From DASRJG01 sp964647625 (GTDB lineage: Bacteria; Acidobacteriota; Polarisedimenticolia; Polarisedimenticolales; DASRJG01), in contig CAZYHZ010000020.1 in NCBI GenBank assembly GCA_964647625.1, positions 3,634 through 67,633 on the forward strand: DNA of 64,000 nt, read 5' to 3'. Position 1 is the stretch's first letter, and each line of letters begins with the position of its first letter. Under the pieces are notes generated by a model that was not told the origin of the DNA, ran no database searches, and was given only the letters and a program-made list of their open reading frames with translations. Shown here one piece after another: positions 1 through 9,306 of the stretch. The position numbers were made by a program, and so were the translations under genes.

Positions 1-1
1 C

Positions 2-1231
2 CGCATCGCCGCCGGGAATGGCGAGGATCGGGTCATCATCCCCGGCCTGGCGTTGCATCCCCGGTTCCTGTCCGACGGAAGACGATTCCTTTACGTCGCG
101 CGCCTCGATTCCAAGGCGACCGGGAATCCGGGCGGGATCTTCCTTGCGAGCCTGCCCGACGCGCAGGATCGACGCCTCGTGCTCCCGCTCGCTTCGACGG
201 CCGTCGCCGTGGCGGGACGGCTCCTGTTCGTGCAGGACGGGACCCTCTTCGCGCAGCCCTTCGATTCCGGTAGCTCGAAAGTGTCCGGCCAGCCCGTCCC
301 GATCGTCGACGGCGTGAGCTATTTCCACCCGAACGGAGGCGCGGATTTCGATGCCGCGGGAAACACGATTGTCTATCAGACGCCCCAGCCCGACGACACG
401 CCCGTCTGGTTCGATCGAACGGGATCCCAGGTTGGAGTGCTCGGCTCCCCCGGGCTCTACGAGGACGCGCGGATCTCACCCGACGGAAAGCGTGCCGTCG
501 TCTACCGGAGCGACCGGCGCCGCGGCACCGGCGACCTATGGATCGAAGACCTGGCGCGCGGCACCTCCACGAGGCTGACGAACGACGAGTGGTCGGAGCT
601 ACGCGTCCTGTGGTCCCCCGACGGCAAGTCGATCGCGTACGGCTGGGACAAGGACGGGCCGCCGGACGTCTACGTGCTCGACGTCGACGGCGGCGCGGCC
701 CCGCGTCGCGTTTTCGCCACATCGGCCGTCGACTTCCCGATCTCGTGGCTGCCCGGCGACCGGCTTCTCGTGTCGTCGGAACAGAAGTACAAAGTCGTTC
801 GTCTCGACGGCACGGTGGACGACACCGTGACCGGGCTTCCGACCTCTCGCCGCTCGGGCCTCACGGTCTCTCCCGACGGCCGCTACATGGCCTGGACCTC
901 CACGGACACCGGACGCGGGGAGGTGTACGTCGAGCCGTTCGGCCGCCCGGGCTCTCGCGTGCAGGTTTCCGTCGGTGGCGGCGCAGGCCCCCTCTGGTCG
1001 CGCGACGGCAAGTCGCTCTACTACGTGGCCCAGCACACGCTCTTCGAGGCCGCCGTCCACGCGGGTGCGACGTTCACGAGCGATCCGCCGACTCCGGTCT
1101 TCACGACGACTGCGGAGATCGGATCGTACGATGTCGCCCCGGACGGCCGGCGATTCCTCGTGCTGCGCGAGCCACCGCCGGACTTCCTGCCGTTCAACGT
1201 CCTCGTCAACTGGCAAGCGAAGACGAAGTAG
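2..1231 (+). CDS. C-terminal part of a PD40/TolB-like propeller protein, probably a serine/threonine kinase (5' end outside window)
   Basis: The reading frame is open from the first bases of the window and stops with TAG at 1229-1231, so the N-terminus is missing. The visible 409 residues are a chain of WD40-like PD40 repeats with the recurring pattern SPDG plus a basic residue, as in 'ISPDGKRAVVYRS' and 'WSPDGKSIAYGWD'. The tail '...NVLVNWQAK' matches the ends of the two full kinases in this window, which finish with a similar 'LSNW' or 'ILNW' motif. From that I infer this is the sensor propeller of a membrane-anchored Hanks-type kinase. A kinase domain cannot be seen here, and the protein could instead be a stand-alone TolB-like propeller. 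It converges on the M16 peptidase genes, leaving 13 bp between stop codons. Confidence 0.75.
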   Translation, partial: RIAAGNGEDRVIIPGLALHPRFLSDGRRFLYVARLDSKATGNPGGIFLASLPDAQDRRLVLPLASTAVAVAGRLLFVQDGTLFAQPFDSGSSKVSGQPVPIVDGVSYFHPNGGADFDAAGNTIVYQTPQPDDTPVWFDRTGSQVGVLGSPGLYEDARISPDGKRAVVYRSDRRRGTGDLWIEDLARGTSTRLTNDEWSELRVLWSPDGKSIAYGWDKDGPPDVYVLDVDGGAAPRRVFATSAVDFPISWLPGDRLLVSSEQKYKVVRLDGTVDDTVTGLPTSRRSGLTVSPDGRYMAWTSTDTGRGEVYVEPFGRPGSRVQVSVGGGAGPLWSRDGKSLYYVAQHTLFEAAVHAGATFTSDPPTPVFTTTAEIGSYDVAPDGRRFLVLREPPPDFLPFNVLVNWQAKTK

Positions 1232-1244
1232 CCGGACTCTCAGC

Positions 1245-2720
1245 TCACGGGATGGGCTTCAGCGTCGCGGGATCCCGAAGCGGCAGCTTCTTGTAAGGAA
1301 GAGGCGTCGCGTCCTTCAGGGCGCCGGCGTGGTCGGGGTCGCCGGATTCGACATCGGAGGCGCCGACGACGACGATGACCATCTTGTCGACGTCGTAGAG
1401 CTTCCTCGCCATGCGCTGCACGTCGGCCGACGTGACCGCCTGGATCTTCTCGCGGTAGCTCGCCCACCAGTCCTCGGGCCAGCCCTCGCGCGCTTCGTCG
1501 GCGAAGCGTGTCGCGATCGCCTGCTTCGTGCCCCACTGGCTGGGGAACGCCTCGATGATGCCGTCCTTGTTGACGCGCATCTCCTCGTCGCTCACGGGCT
1601 GCTCCTTCAGCTTCTTGATCTCTGCGAGAGCGAGCCGCAGCGCGAACGCGACGGACCGGTTCTTGTTCTGCATCGTTCCGATGACGTCGCCGCGCCAGTA
1701 CGTGCCCGGCTCGAGGCTCGAGTAGACGCCGTAGGTGAGCCCCTCGTCCGAGCGGATCCTCTTCATGAGTCGGCTCGTGAACCCGCGACCGCCCAGGATC
1801 TGGTTCGTGACGTAGGCCGCGTACCAGTCGGGATCGTTCCGGCGGATGCCGGGGAACGCCCAGCGGACCGCCGCCTGAGGCCCGTCCTTGTCGACGAAGT
1901 AGAGGCCCGCGACACGTTGGAAGTCGGGAGCGGGAATGGGCGGGCTGACCTTTGCGTCGGCGCCTGCCTTGATCGACCCGACCGTGCGGTCGAGCGCCGC
2001 GATCATCGCCTTGCGGTCGAACTGACCCGCGGCGGCAACGAACAGATTCGACGGATGGAGGACGCGCGCGTGGTACGCGACGAGATCTTCTCGTGTGATC
2101 GCTTCGAGACTGGCGATCGTGTCGTCCGCGCTCGCGAAGTGGTTCTCGCCGAAGAGCAAGTACCGCGACTGGTAGCCGGCGATCGAAAGAACGTCGTCGT
2201 TGCGGCGTCCGATGCGCTGCCGGCCCTGGCGCTTGGCGAGGTCGAGGCGATCCTGTGCGAATGCGGGCTGCGTCAGGACCTGCATCATCAAGTCGAGCCC
2301 CTCGTTCAGGTCCTTGTCGAGCACCGTGAGGGAGACGTTGCAGCTCGTGTCGGTGCACGAGCTCGTCAGGTTGGCGGCGAGACCCTCGAGGCGGTCCTCG
2401 AGCTGCGATGCGTCGAGCTTCGCGGTGCCGCCCTGGGCGAGCTGCGAGCCGTAGAGGGCGGCAAGCCCTTCTTTCCCCTTCGGGTCCATGTACGAGCCGC
2501 CGCGCCACGAGACCGTCACGCGCACGAGCGGCGTTCCTTCCTTGCCGTTCGGAGCGACGAAGGCCGGGATGCCGTTCGCCAGCTTCGCCTTGGTGTCTTT
2601 GACCCTCGGGGTGTCGAACTTGATCGGCGCGTAGGAGAGCTTCTCGGGACGGTCGGGAATCGGCTGTGCCAACGCGGCCGTCGCCGCGATGAGGATCGGG
2701 ATCGCCGCTTTGCGGATCAT
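1245..2720 (-). CDS. M16 family peptidase-like protein, non-catalytic partner subunit
   Basis: This 491-residue protein has a Sec signal (about residues 1-18, ending 'AALAQ') followed by two M16 (pitrilysin/MPP-like) halves. The zinc motif HxxEH is absent: the equivalent stretch reads 'GKEGLAALYGSQLAQGG'. M16 proteins of this kind usually act as the substrate-binding partner of a catalytic M16 subunit, and the adjacent upstream gene supplies one. The ATG start at 2720 overlaps the TGA stop of that gene by one base, so the two are almost certainly translationally coupled and made in equal amounts. The pair is probably a periplasmic heterodimeric zinc peptidase that degrades peptides. The substrate is unknown. 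Confidence 0.85.
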   Translation of the reverse strand: MIRKAAIPILIAATAALAQPIPDRPEKLSYAPIKFDTPRVKDTKAKLANGIPAFVAPNGKEGTPLVRVTVSWRGGSYMDPKGKEGLAALYGSQLAQGGTAKLDASQLEDRLEGLAANLTSSCTDTSCNVSLTVLDKDLNEGLDLMMQVLTQPAFAQDRLDLAKRQGRQRIGRRNDDVLSIAGYQSRYLLFGENHFASADDTIASLEAITREDLVAYHARVLHPSNLFVAAAGQFDRKAMIAALDRTVGSIKAGADAKVSPPIPAPDFQRVAGLYFVDKDGPQAAVRWAFPGIRRNDPDWYAAYVTNQILGGRGFTSRLMKRIRSDEGLTYGVYSSLEPGTYWRGDVIGTMQNKNRSVAFALRLALAEIKKLKEQPVSDEEMRVNKDGIIEAFPSQWGTKQAIATRFADEAREGWPEDWWASYREKIQAVTSADVQRMARKLYDVDKMVIVVVGASDVESGDPDHAGALKDATPLPYKKLPLRDPATLKPIP

Positions 2721-4348
2721 CACTGCCCCTCCTTCTCGGTCGAGCCGGGCGGGCGCGGGCCCCGCCGTCTCCGGCCCTCGGGCGGCGCGTCGCCTTCCTT
2801 CCTCACGGTGATCAGCACGTTCCTGGCATCCTTGACGAGGTACTGCTTCGCCACGCGCTGCACGTCGTCTTTCGTGACCGCCTGGACGCGCGGAAGCGCG
2901 TCCTTGAAATCTTGCACGGTGCCGACGGCGAGGTACTGCGCCAGCGTCTCGCGGACGCCGGTGTTCGTCTCGAGCCGGTTGTAGAGGCCGACGAGCGTCG
3001 CGTTCTTGAAGTGCGCGAGCTCGTCGTCGGTGACGCCGTCCTTGACGACGCGGTCCAGCTCCGCCTGGAGCGGAGCCTCGAGCTCCGCGGGGCTCTTCCC
3101 GGGGACCGGCGTCACGTCGAACTCGAGCGTGCCGCCGAGCTTCATCCCGTGCGAGGCGGCGGACGCGCGCGTCGCGACCTTCTGATCGAGCACGAGCGAC
3201 TTGTTGAGGCGGCCGGACGGCGGCCGCACGCCGCCCGGACCTCCGGGACGGCCCTGGAACATCGGCGTGCCGCCGAGGATGCCGGCCAACGCCTGGAGCG
3301 CGGGCGCATCCTTGTGGACGGCGGGCACCGTCTTGAAGACGACCTGGAGCGAGGGCGTCGTGTCGACCTCGGCCATCATCCGCTGCTCCGCCGGCTGCTT
3401 CGGCTCGAGCGTGATCACCTCGGGCACGCCCTTGGGATTCGCGGGGATGCGGCCGAAGTACTTCTCCGCCAGCGCGGCCGCGGTGTCGGGATTGAAATCG
3501 CCGACGAGCACCGCGGTGATGTTGTTCGGCGCGTAGTAGGTCGCGAAGAACTCGTTGGCGGTCTCTCGCGTGAACTGCGAGATGTCGCTCGGCCAGCCGA
3601 TCGTCTCCCAGTGGTACGGGCTCGCCATCCACGTCATCGCGTTGAACGCCTCGTCGACGACCCCGCCGGGGCGCGATTCGAGCGACTGGCGGCGCTCCTC
3701 GAAGATGACGTCGCGCTCGCTGTAGAACTCGCGGAAGACCGGATTCGCGAGGCGGTCGGACTCGATCCAGAACCACAGCTCGAGCTTGTTGGAGGGCAGG
3801 CTGACGATGTAGAAGGTGCGATCCTCGTTGGTCGACGCGTTGAGGCCGGTGCCGCCGGCCTGCGTGTAGATCTTGTCCATCTCGTCCTTGACGATCAGCT
3901 CGCGCTGCTCCTTGACGAGGCGGTCGAACTCGTCGAGCGCCTGTTGCAGGCGCGGCGTGCGCGCCTTCGGATCCATCATGTCGGCGATCTCGCCCCGGCG
4001 CTGCTTCTCGCGGAGGATCGACAGCTCTTCGCGGATCTTCGCCTGGACCACGTCCTGACGATCGTTCAGCTCGGCATCGCGCTGGGCATCTTTGGTGCCG
4101 ATCGTCTTCGTGCCCTTGAACATCATGTGCTCGAACATGTGCGCCATGCCCGTGATGCCCGCACGCTCGTTGGCGCTCCCGACGCGCGCCATCCAGCCGA
4201 AGGCGATCGTCGGCTGCTCGTGGCGCTCGACCATCACGAGGCGCATCCCGTTCTTGAGCGTCCGCTCGACGACGGGAACGTCCTGGGCCAAAACCGGCGC
4301 CGCCGCGAGCAGCAGCGCGCCGGCCGCGATCCCTCGATGCACGATCAT
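2720..4348 (-). CDS. M16 family zinc metallopeptidase, catalytic subunit (secreted)
   Basis: The protein has 542 residues. A signal peptide (about 1-22, ending 'APVLAQ') precedes an M16 N-terminal domain with the inverted zinc motif HMFEH, so H70 and H74 bind zinc and E73 is the catalytic base. A long charged insert of about 90 residues rich in E, K and R follows, then the region with the downstream glutamate ligand ('LWFWIESDRL'). The second half is the M16 C-terminal domain, and the last 40 residues contain a Pro/Gly/Arg-rich stretch. It is first in a two-gene operon with the non-catalytic M16 protein at 1245-2720. The family is well known; the physiological substrate here cannot be told from sequence. 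Confidence 0.9.
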   Translation of the reverse strand: MIVHRGIAAGALLLAAAPVLAQDVPVVERTLKNGMRLVMVERHEQPTIAFGWMARVGSANERAGITGMAHMFEHMMFKGTKTIGTKDAQRDAELNDRQDVVQAKIREELSILREKQRRGEIADMMDPKARTPRLQQALDEFDRLVKEQRELIVKDEMDKIYTQAGGTGLNASTNEDRTFYIVSLPSNKLELWFWIESDRLANPVFREFYSERDVIFEERRQSLESRPGGVVDEAFNAMTWMASPYHWETIGWPSDISQFTRETANEFFATYYAPNNITAVLVGDFNPDTAAALAEKYFGRIPANPKGVPEVITLEPKQPAEQRMMAEVDTTPSLQVVFKTVPAVHKDAPALQALAGILGGTPMFQGRPGGPGGVRPPSGRLNKSLVLDQKVATRASAASHGMKLGGTLEFDVTPVPGKSPAELEAPLQAELDRVVKDGVTDDELAHFKNATLVGLYNRLETNTGVRETLAQYLAVGTVQDFKDALPRVQAVTKDDVQRVAKQYLVKDARNVLITVRKEGDAPPEGRRRRGPRPPGSTEKEGQ

Positions 4349-4408
4349 GATTCCTCCCCGGGCTGTCTTGAAGCCGTAGAGTCTAACTCGGTTCCGCGTG
4401 AGGGAAGG

Positions 4409-5026
4409 TCAGGGCCAGGGCTCGAACGCGCCGGTCGCGGGGTTGTAGGCCTCCACGCGCCCGGTGTGAATCTCGTAGAACCAGCCGTGGATCCCGATGT
4501 CGCCCGCGTGGACGCGGGCTTGGACGGCGGGATGCGTGTGCAGATGCGCCATCTGCTCGACGATGTTGAGCTGGGTCAATCGCTTCAGGCGTGACTCCTC
4601 GTCGGGTTCGGGAGGAGACGATCCGAGCCGTGCCACAGCCGCGGAGGCGAAAGTCAGCCACCGCGCGGTCGCGGGAATGTTCGTCAGCAGCTCGGGATGC
4701 AGCAAGGCATGCATCGCACCGCAAGCAGAGTGCCCACAAATAATGATGTCCCGCACGGCCAGGACGGCCACCGCGTACTCGATGCTCGACGAGACGCCGA
4801 CTCGCTCCGCGACGTCATAGACCGGCACGATGTTTCCCGGCGTGCGCTCGACGAAGATCTCCCCCGGCTCGGTCCCCGTGAGCACCGAGGGCTCGATTCG
4901 GGAATCGCCGCAGCTCAGGAAGAATGCGTGCGGTTTCTGCCTCTCCGCGAGCCGTTCGTACAGCGCCTTCTTCCGGGGGAACACCTCGCTCTGGAAACGT
5001 CGTACCCCTTCGCGGAACCGCTCCAT
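4409..5026 (-). CDS. beta-class carbonic anhydrase
   Basis: This enzyme interconverts CO2 and bicarbonate in the cytoplasm. The 205-residue protein shows the beta-class zinc site: 'SCGDSR' (C39, D41, R43) and 'CGHSACGA', which supplies the second His and Cys ligands. Asp and Arg of the CxDxR motif form the usual gate dyad. I place the start at ATG 5026 (MERFREG...) because GGGAGGG lies just upstream and because the extra 22 residues of a longer frame are not conserved in type. It is a single gene between the M16 pair and a kinase, with no obvious functional partner. Confidence 0.92.
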   Translation of the reverse strand: MERFREGVRRFQSEVFPRKKALYERLAERQKPHAFFLSCGDSRIEPSVLTGTEPGEIFVERTPGNIVPVYDVAERVGVSSSIEYAVAVLAVRDIIICGHSACGAMHALLHPELLTNIPATARWLTFASAAVARLGSSPPEPDEESRLKRLTQLNIVEQMAHLHTHPAVQARVHAGDIGIHGWFYEIHTGRVEAYNPATGAFEPWP

Positions 5027-5114
5027 GCACCCTCCCGCTGCGCGAGAAAGGTTATACCGTGTGGTCGCGATGCGAATCCCGACGGAAGCCACGCCCTCTC
5101 CCGGTTCGCCACGC

Positions 5115-7814
5115 TCATCGCTTCTCCAACTCGCGCATCCAGTTCGACAGGACGACGATCGGCGCAGCGCCTTCCGAAGCGAGCGTATTGACGACGAACG
5201 TCTTTCCGTCGGCGCTCATGTCGAGCGTGGAGTATCCGGGACGGAGCAGCGCGCGAAAGAGCGGCGTCTCGGGGCCGGGCTCCATCGAGCCGGATGCTAA
5301 CGGGACGCTCACGATCGTCCCGTCGGAGCGCATGTAGACGAGCTCGCGGTCGCCCGGGCCCCACTGCGGCAGCACGCCGCCGTGCACGGAGATCTGGACG
5401 CGCCGGGGCGAGCCGCCTTCGATCGCACGCGACGCGTCCGGAGTCGCCATCACGAACACGGTCTGCTCGCTCCCGTTGACCACGCCGTACGCCACCCACC
5501 GCCCATCGTGCGAGAACCGGGCGAAGCTCAAGCCACGCGTGCCGGTGTCGAGCCATTGGATCGAGCCCGATCCGTCCGCGTGCGCGACTCCGATACGGTC
5601 GGCGAGCGTCGTGTTCCAATTTCCGGACCCCACGAGAAGCTCGCGACCGTCGGCCGACCAGTCGATCGGCCAAAGGTCCTGCTTGTCCTTCAGCAGAATC
5701 CGCGGCGATCCGCCGTCCGAGTCCATCAGCATGGTCACGTACTCTCCGGGCTCGACTTTCGTCCCGACCCGCTTCGTGAACGCGATCCACCGGCCGTCCG
5801 GCGAGAACACGGGAACGTCTTCGTCCTCCTCCCCCGTGGTGAGGCGCCGGCTGAGGTTTCGCTCGATGTCGTACACGAAGATGTCGCCGCTCGGCGTGAG
5901 CTGCGAGGAATAGGCGATCCGCTTGCCGTCGCGCGAGAGCCTCACCGCGAAGTGGTTTCCGCTCTCGACGACCTTGCGGAGCAGCCTTCCGCTGCGATCG
6001 CGCAGCTGAATCTCGCTGCCCTGCGTGCCTCCCGTCGGCTGGTAGACCAGGACACCTGCCTCCGTCAGCGACACGTTGGCTTTCCAGGTCGAGGGGTCGA
6101 ACTGCACGCGATCGGCGGTCGGCCGCGCATCGCCCGTGAATTCCGCCCGGCGCGGATCGAACGGCCTGGCGACGAGCACGCTGTCCTGCACATAGAAGAG
6201 GTAGCCGCCGGCGTATTGCGCGTCGGTCGCGCCCGAGAACAGCTTCCGGTTTTCGTGACCGTCCAGGGAAGCGACCCAGACTGAATTCTCCGTCCCGCCG
6301 ACGTTCTCGTGATTGCCGGCAAAGTAGAGGAAACGCTTCCCGTCCGGGAGGAAATGCGGCCAGCGGTGAGTCGTCTGCTCGGGCTTCGAGAGTGTGGTCA
6401 GCGGCTGCGGTGTCCCTCCCATCGCTGGGACCTGCTGGAGCGCGCCCTGGAAATCGGGCGAGAACACGATGACCCCGGAAGCGCTCCACGTCCCGCCGCG
6501 CCCCCCCGGGGCGGGACACACGGCCATCACCTGTCGGGCGGCGACGTCGACGCGCTTCAGTTTCTGATCGGCGAAGAACCCGAGGGAGTGGCCGTCCGCG
6601 GACCAAAACGGGTAGGTCGCGTTCTCCGTCCCCGGGATCGAATCGGCCTTCAGTGAAGCGAGCTCCCGCAGCCAGATGCTCGCGCCGCCGCGATCGTCCA
6701 CGGCCACGAACGCGATGCGCGTACCGTCGGGCGAGATGACGGGCGGCCCCGCGTTGTCGCCCGCGAAAAGAAACAGCGCGCCCTCGGGCGCGGGAACGAT
6801 CGTGCGCGTGACGCGCTCGTCGTGACGGCCGGCCGGCATCAAGAACGCGATCGCGGCTGCCGTCGCGATCACCCCGGCCGCCGCCCACCCGGCCCACGCG
6901 AGGCGAGCCACCGCGGGGCGTCGCGTCACGACGGTAGCGGGCGCGCTCGCGACTGAGCCTCCGTCGCCTATCCATCGAAGCTGAAGACGTACGTCGTGCG
7001 CGGTCTGAATCCGCTCGTCCGGATCCTTGGCCAGGCACATGCGGATCAGGTGGTCGAGCGCGGGCGGTGTCGTGGGAGCCAGCTCGGCGATCGGCCGGGG
7101 CGTGTCGCGCATGATCGCGGAGATCAAGCTGGCTTGAGTTCCGCCGTCGAACGCGCGCTTGCCCGTCGCCATTTCGTAGAGAACGCAGCCGAGCGCCCAC
7201 AGATCCGCACGGGCATCGGATTCACGTCCCTCGAGCTGCTCCGGCGCCATGTATTGAAACGTCCCGAGGATCGTCCCCTCCGCCGTCAGCGGCGCAGCCA
7301 CCGTCGGCGAACTGGTCTGATCGGTCGAAGGCCCCAATCCCGAAGCGGTCGCCAACCCGAAGTCCATCAGCTTGGCTCCGGATTTGGTGAGCATGACGTT
7401 GCCAGGTTTCAAGTCACGGTGCGACACACCCGCCCGGTGCGCGCGGTCGAGCGCGTCGGCGATCTGCGCTCCGAACTTCACGACGTCGGCGAGCGGCAGC
7501 GGCCCTTTCGCGAGCCGCTGCCCGAGCGTTTCGCCTTCGATCAGCTCCATGACGAGATAGTCGGTCTCCCCTTGCCGTCCTACGTCGTGGAGCGTGCAGA
7601 TGTGCGGGTGATTGAGCGATGAGACGGTCCTCGCCTCGCGCTCGAACCGGGCGCGGATCTCGGCGCTCGCGGAGAGATGTTGCGGCAGGACCTTGACGGC
7701 GACGTCGCGTCCGAGCCGCGTGTCCCTTGCGCGATACACCTCGCCCATGCCGCCGGCGCCGAGGGGCGCGACGATCTCGTACGGGCCGAGGTGGGTTCCG
7801 GGATTCAGCGGCAC
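5115..7814 (-). CDS. membrane serine/threonine protein kinase with PD40 propeller sensor
   Basis: The protein has 899 residues. The cytoplasmic Hanks-type kinase domain (about 10-275) has the glycine loop GAGGMGEVY, catalytic K41 in 'VAVKVLP', the catalytic loop HRDLKPGN and the metal motif DFG followed by LA. One transmembrane helix lies near 300-325 ('AAGVIATAAAIAFLM'). The remaining 570 residues are PD40/TolB-like propeller blades with repeated 'SPDG'/'SRDG' turns, expected outside the membrane, ending 'VVLSNWMREL'. The architecture suggests a receptor kinase that reads an extracytoplasmic ligand through the propeller; the ligand and targets are unknown. It is monocistronic, and divergent from the Tat-signal epimerase gene across 108 bp. 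Confidence 0.9.
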   Translation of the reverse strand: MPLNPGTHLGPYEIVAPLGAGGMGEVYRARDTRLGRDVAVKVLPQHLSASAEIRARFEREARTVSSLNHPHICTLHDVGRQGETDYLVMELIEGETLGQRLAKGPLPLADVVKFGAQIADALDRAHRAGVSHRDLKPGNVMLTKSGAKLMDFGLATASGLGPSTDQTSSPTVAAPLTAEGTILGTFQYMAPEQLEGRESDARADLWALGCVLYEMATGKRAFDGGTQASLISAIMRDTPRPIAELAPTTPPALDHLIRMCLAKDPDERIQTAHDVRLQLRWIGDGGSVASAPATVVTRRPAVARLAWAGWAAAGVIATAAAIAFLMPAGRHDERVTRTIVPAPEGALFLFAGDNAGPPVISPDGTRIAFVAVDDRGGASIWLRELASLKADSIPGTENATYPFWSADGHSLGFFADQKLKRVDVAARQVMAVCPAPGGRGGTWSASGVIVFSPDFQGALQQVPAMGGTPQPLTTLSKPEQTTHRWPHFLPDGKRFLYFAGNHENVGGTENSVWVASLDGHENRKLFSGATDAQYAGGYLFYVQDSVLVARPFDPRRAEFTGDARPTADRVQFDPSTWKANVSLTEAGVLVYQPTGGTQGSEIQLRDRSGRLLRKVVESGNHFAVRLSRDGKRIAYSSQLTPSGDIFVYDIERNLSRRLTTGEEDEDVPVFSPDGRWIAFTKRVGTKVEPGEYVTMLMDSDGGSPRILLKDKQDLWPIDWSADGRELLVGSGNWNTTLADRIGVAHADGSGSIQWLDTGTRGLSFARFSHDGRWVAYGVVNGSEQTVFVMATPDASRAIEGGSPRRVQISVHGGVLPQWGPGDRELVYMRSDGTIVSVPLASGSMEPGPETPLFRALLRPGYSTLDMSADGKTFVVNTLASEGAAPIVVLSNWMRELEKR

Positions 7815-7922
7815 CCGCGGACTCTAGCGCATTTCTCGTCTGGCGCCGCGCTGCCTGACGCCACGCGGCGCCTAATCCAAACGGCGGCGCATCCGTATAA
7901 GGCCACGTCGTTGGAGGCATCC

Positions 7923-9218
7923 ATGTCCCCTACCCGGCGCGAATTCCTCGGTCAATCGCTGATCGCCGCCGGCGCTGCGCTCGCCGGCGCCTCGTTGTCC
8001 GTCTCGTGCCACAAGGAAGCGAAGGAGACGGCTCACGTGTCGACTCGAAAGAAACGCATCCTCATTCTCGGCGGCACGGGGTTCCTCGGTCCGAAGACGG
8101 TCGAGGTCGCCCTCGACCGCGGTCACGATGTGACGATCTTCAATCGGGGCAAGCGCGAGAAATTCCTCCCGTTCCCCTACAAGAACGTCGAGCATCTCTA
8201 CGGCAATCGCGACCCGCTGCTGCCCGCCGACGACGAGAAGGGGCCGGACGGGAAGCTGCTGCACCCGGACGCGACGCCGAAAGGGCTCGAGCAGCTCCGG
8301 GGCAAGTCGTGGGACGCGGTGATCGACAACTCCGGCTTCTACCCGCGCATGGTGAAAGCCTCCGGCGAGCTGCTGGCGCCGAGCTCCAAGCAGTACATCT
8401 TCATCTCGAGCGTCTCGGCGTACGCGAGCAACAAAGCGGTGGGCGCGGACGAAACGGCGTCGCTCGCGACCATCGCCGATCCGACCGTCGAGTCGATGGG
8501 CGCCAATTACGAGAACTACGGAGCGCTGAAGGCGCTCTGCGAGAACGCGGCCGAGACCGCGTTTCCCAGCCGGGCTGCCGTCGTGCGCCCGGGGTACATC
8601 GTCGGGCCGGGCGACCCGACGGACCGGTTCACCTACTGGCCGGTGCGCGCATCCCGCGGCGGCGAGGTGTTGGCCCCCGGATCGCCGGACGATCCGGTTT
8701 CGTGGATCGACGTCCGCGACCTCGCCGCGTTCCTCGTCAGGCTCGTGGAAGATGGCACCGCAGGAACGTTCAATGCGGTCGGTCCCGAACGCACGGCGAA
8801 GTGGGGCGAGGTGATCGAGGCGTGCCTCGCTCCGACGAAAGGCGGGGCAACGGCGATGTGGATACCCGCCGACTGGCTCGAAAAGAACGGCCAGGGCGGC
8901 GAGGACGGCTTCCCGATCTGGGTCCCTCCGATCGGCGATCTCGCCGGCTTCCACACGTGGAGCAACGCGCGCGCGTTGAAAGCCGGCATCACCTTCCGCC
9001 CGGTTTCCGACACCGTCGCCGCCACGCTCGCGTGGTTCCCGGGCGAGGTCGAGCGGCGCGTGAAGGTCACGAAGGAGTTGCAGGACGCGGCCAAGGCGAA
9101 GGGCGACGAGCCTCCGAAGCTGCCGGATCCGACGAAGCTCAAGGCCGGCCCGACGCCGGAGCGAGAGGCCGAGCTGCTGGCGAAGTGGAAGGCGGAGCGG
9201 CCGCAGCCGGTGTCGTGA
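7923..9218 (+). CDS. NAD-dependent epimerase/dehydratase family protein with Tat signal
   Basis: A twin-arginine signal 'TRREFLGQSL' opens this 431-residue protein, and a hydrophobic stretch ends near the Cys of 'LSVSC'. The extended-SDR Rossmann fold follows, with 'ILILGGTGFLGPKTVE' as the NAD(P)-binding GxxGxxG loop. The SDR core contains 'YENYGALK' in the position of the YxxxK active site. The start is ATG 7923, with GGAGG five bases upstream. Export by Tat implies cofactor loading in the cytoplasm and action in the periplasm. Related Tat-signal NAD-epimerases occur in Acidobacteria and Planctomycetes with unknown substrates. The last 40 residues are charged and Lys/Pro rich. Confidence 0.85.
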   Translation: MSPTRREFLGQSLIAAGAALAGASLSVSCHKEAKETAHVSTRKKRILILGGTGFLGPKTVEVALDRGHDVTIFNRGKREKFLPFPYKNVEHLYGNRDPLLPADDEKGPDGKLLHPDATPKGLEQLRGKSWDAVIDNSGFYPRMVKASGELLAPSSKQYIFISSVSAYASNKAVGADETASLATIADPTVESMGANYENYGALKALCENAAETAFPSRAAVVRPGYIVGPGDPTDRFTYWPVRASRGGEVLAPGSPDDPVSWIDVRDLAAFLVRLVEDGTAGTFNAVGPERTAKWGEVIEACLAPTKGGATAMWIPADWLEKNGQGGEDGFPIWVPPIGDLAGFHTWSNARALKAGITFRPVSDTVAATLAWFPGEVERRVKVTKELQDAAKAKGDEPPKLPDPTKLKAGPTPEREAELLAKWKAERPQPVS

Positions 9219-9306
9219 GTTGGGCGTGACCGCGACCTGCTTGGCACCCGGCGGACCCCGCGGTACATTCAAGGCAGTCCCGCGCACCATGGGGGAGGGT
9301 CGGCTC

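Noticed and set aside
2912..4594. Long open frames antisense to the M16 genes
   Set aside because: They are shadows of high-G+C codon bias; composition is Arg/Glu/Leu-rich without motifs and the opposite strand encodes clear M16 proteins.
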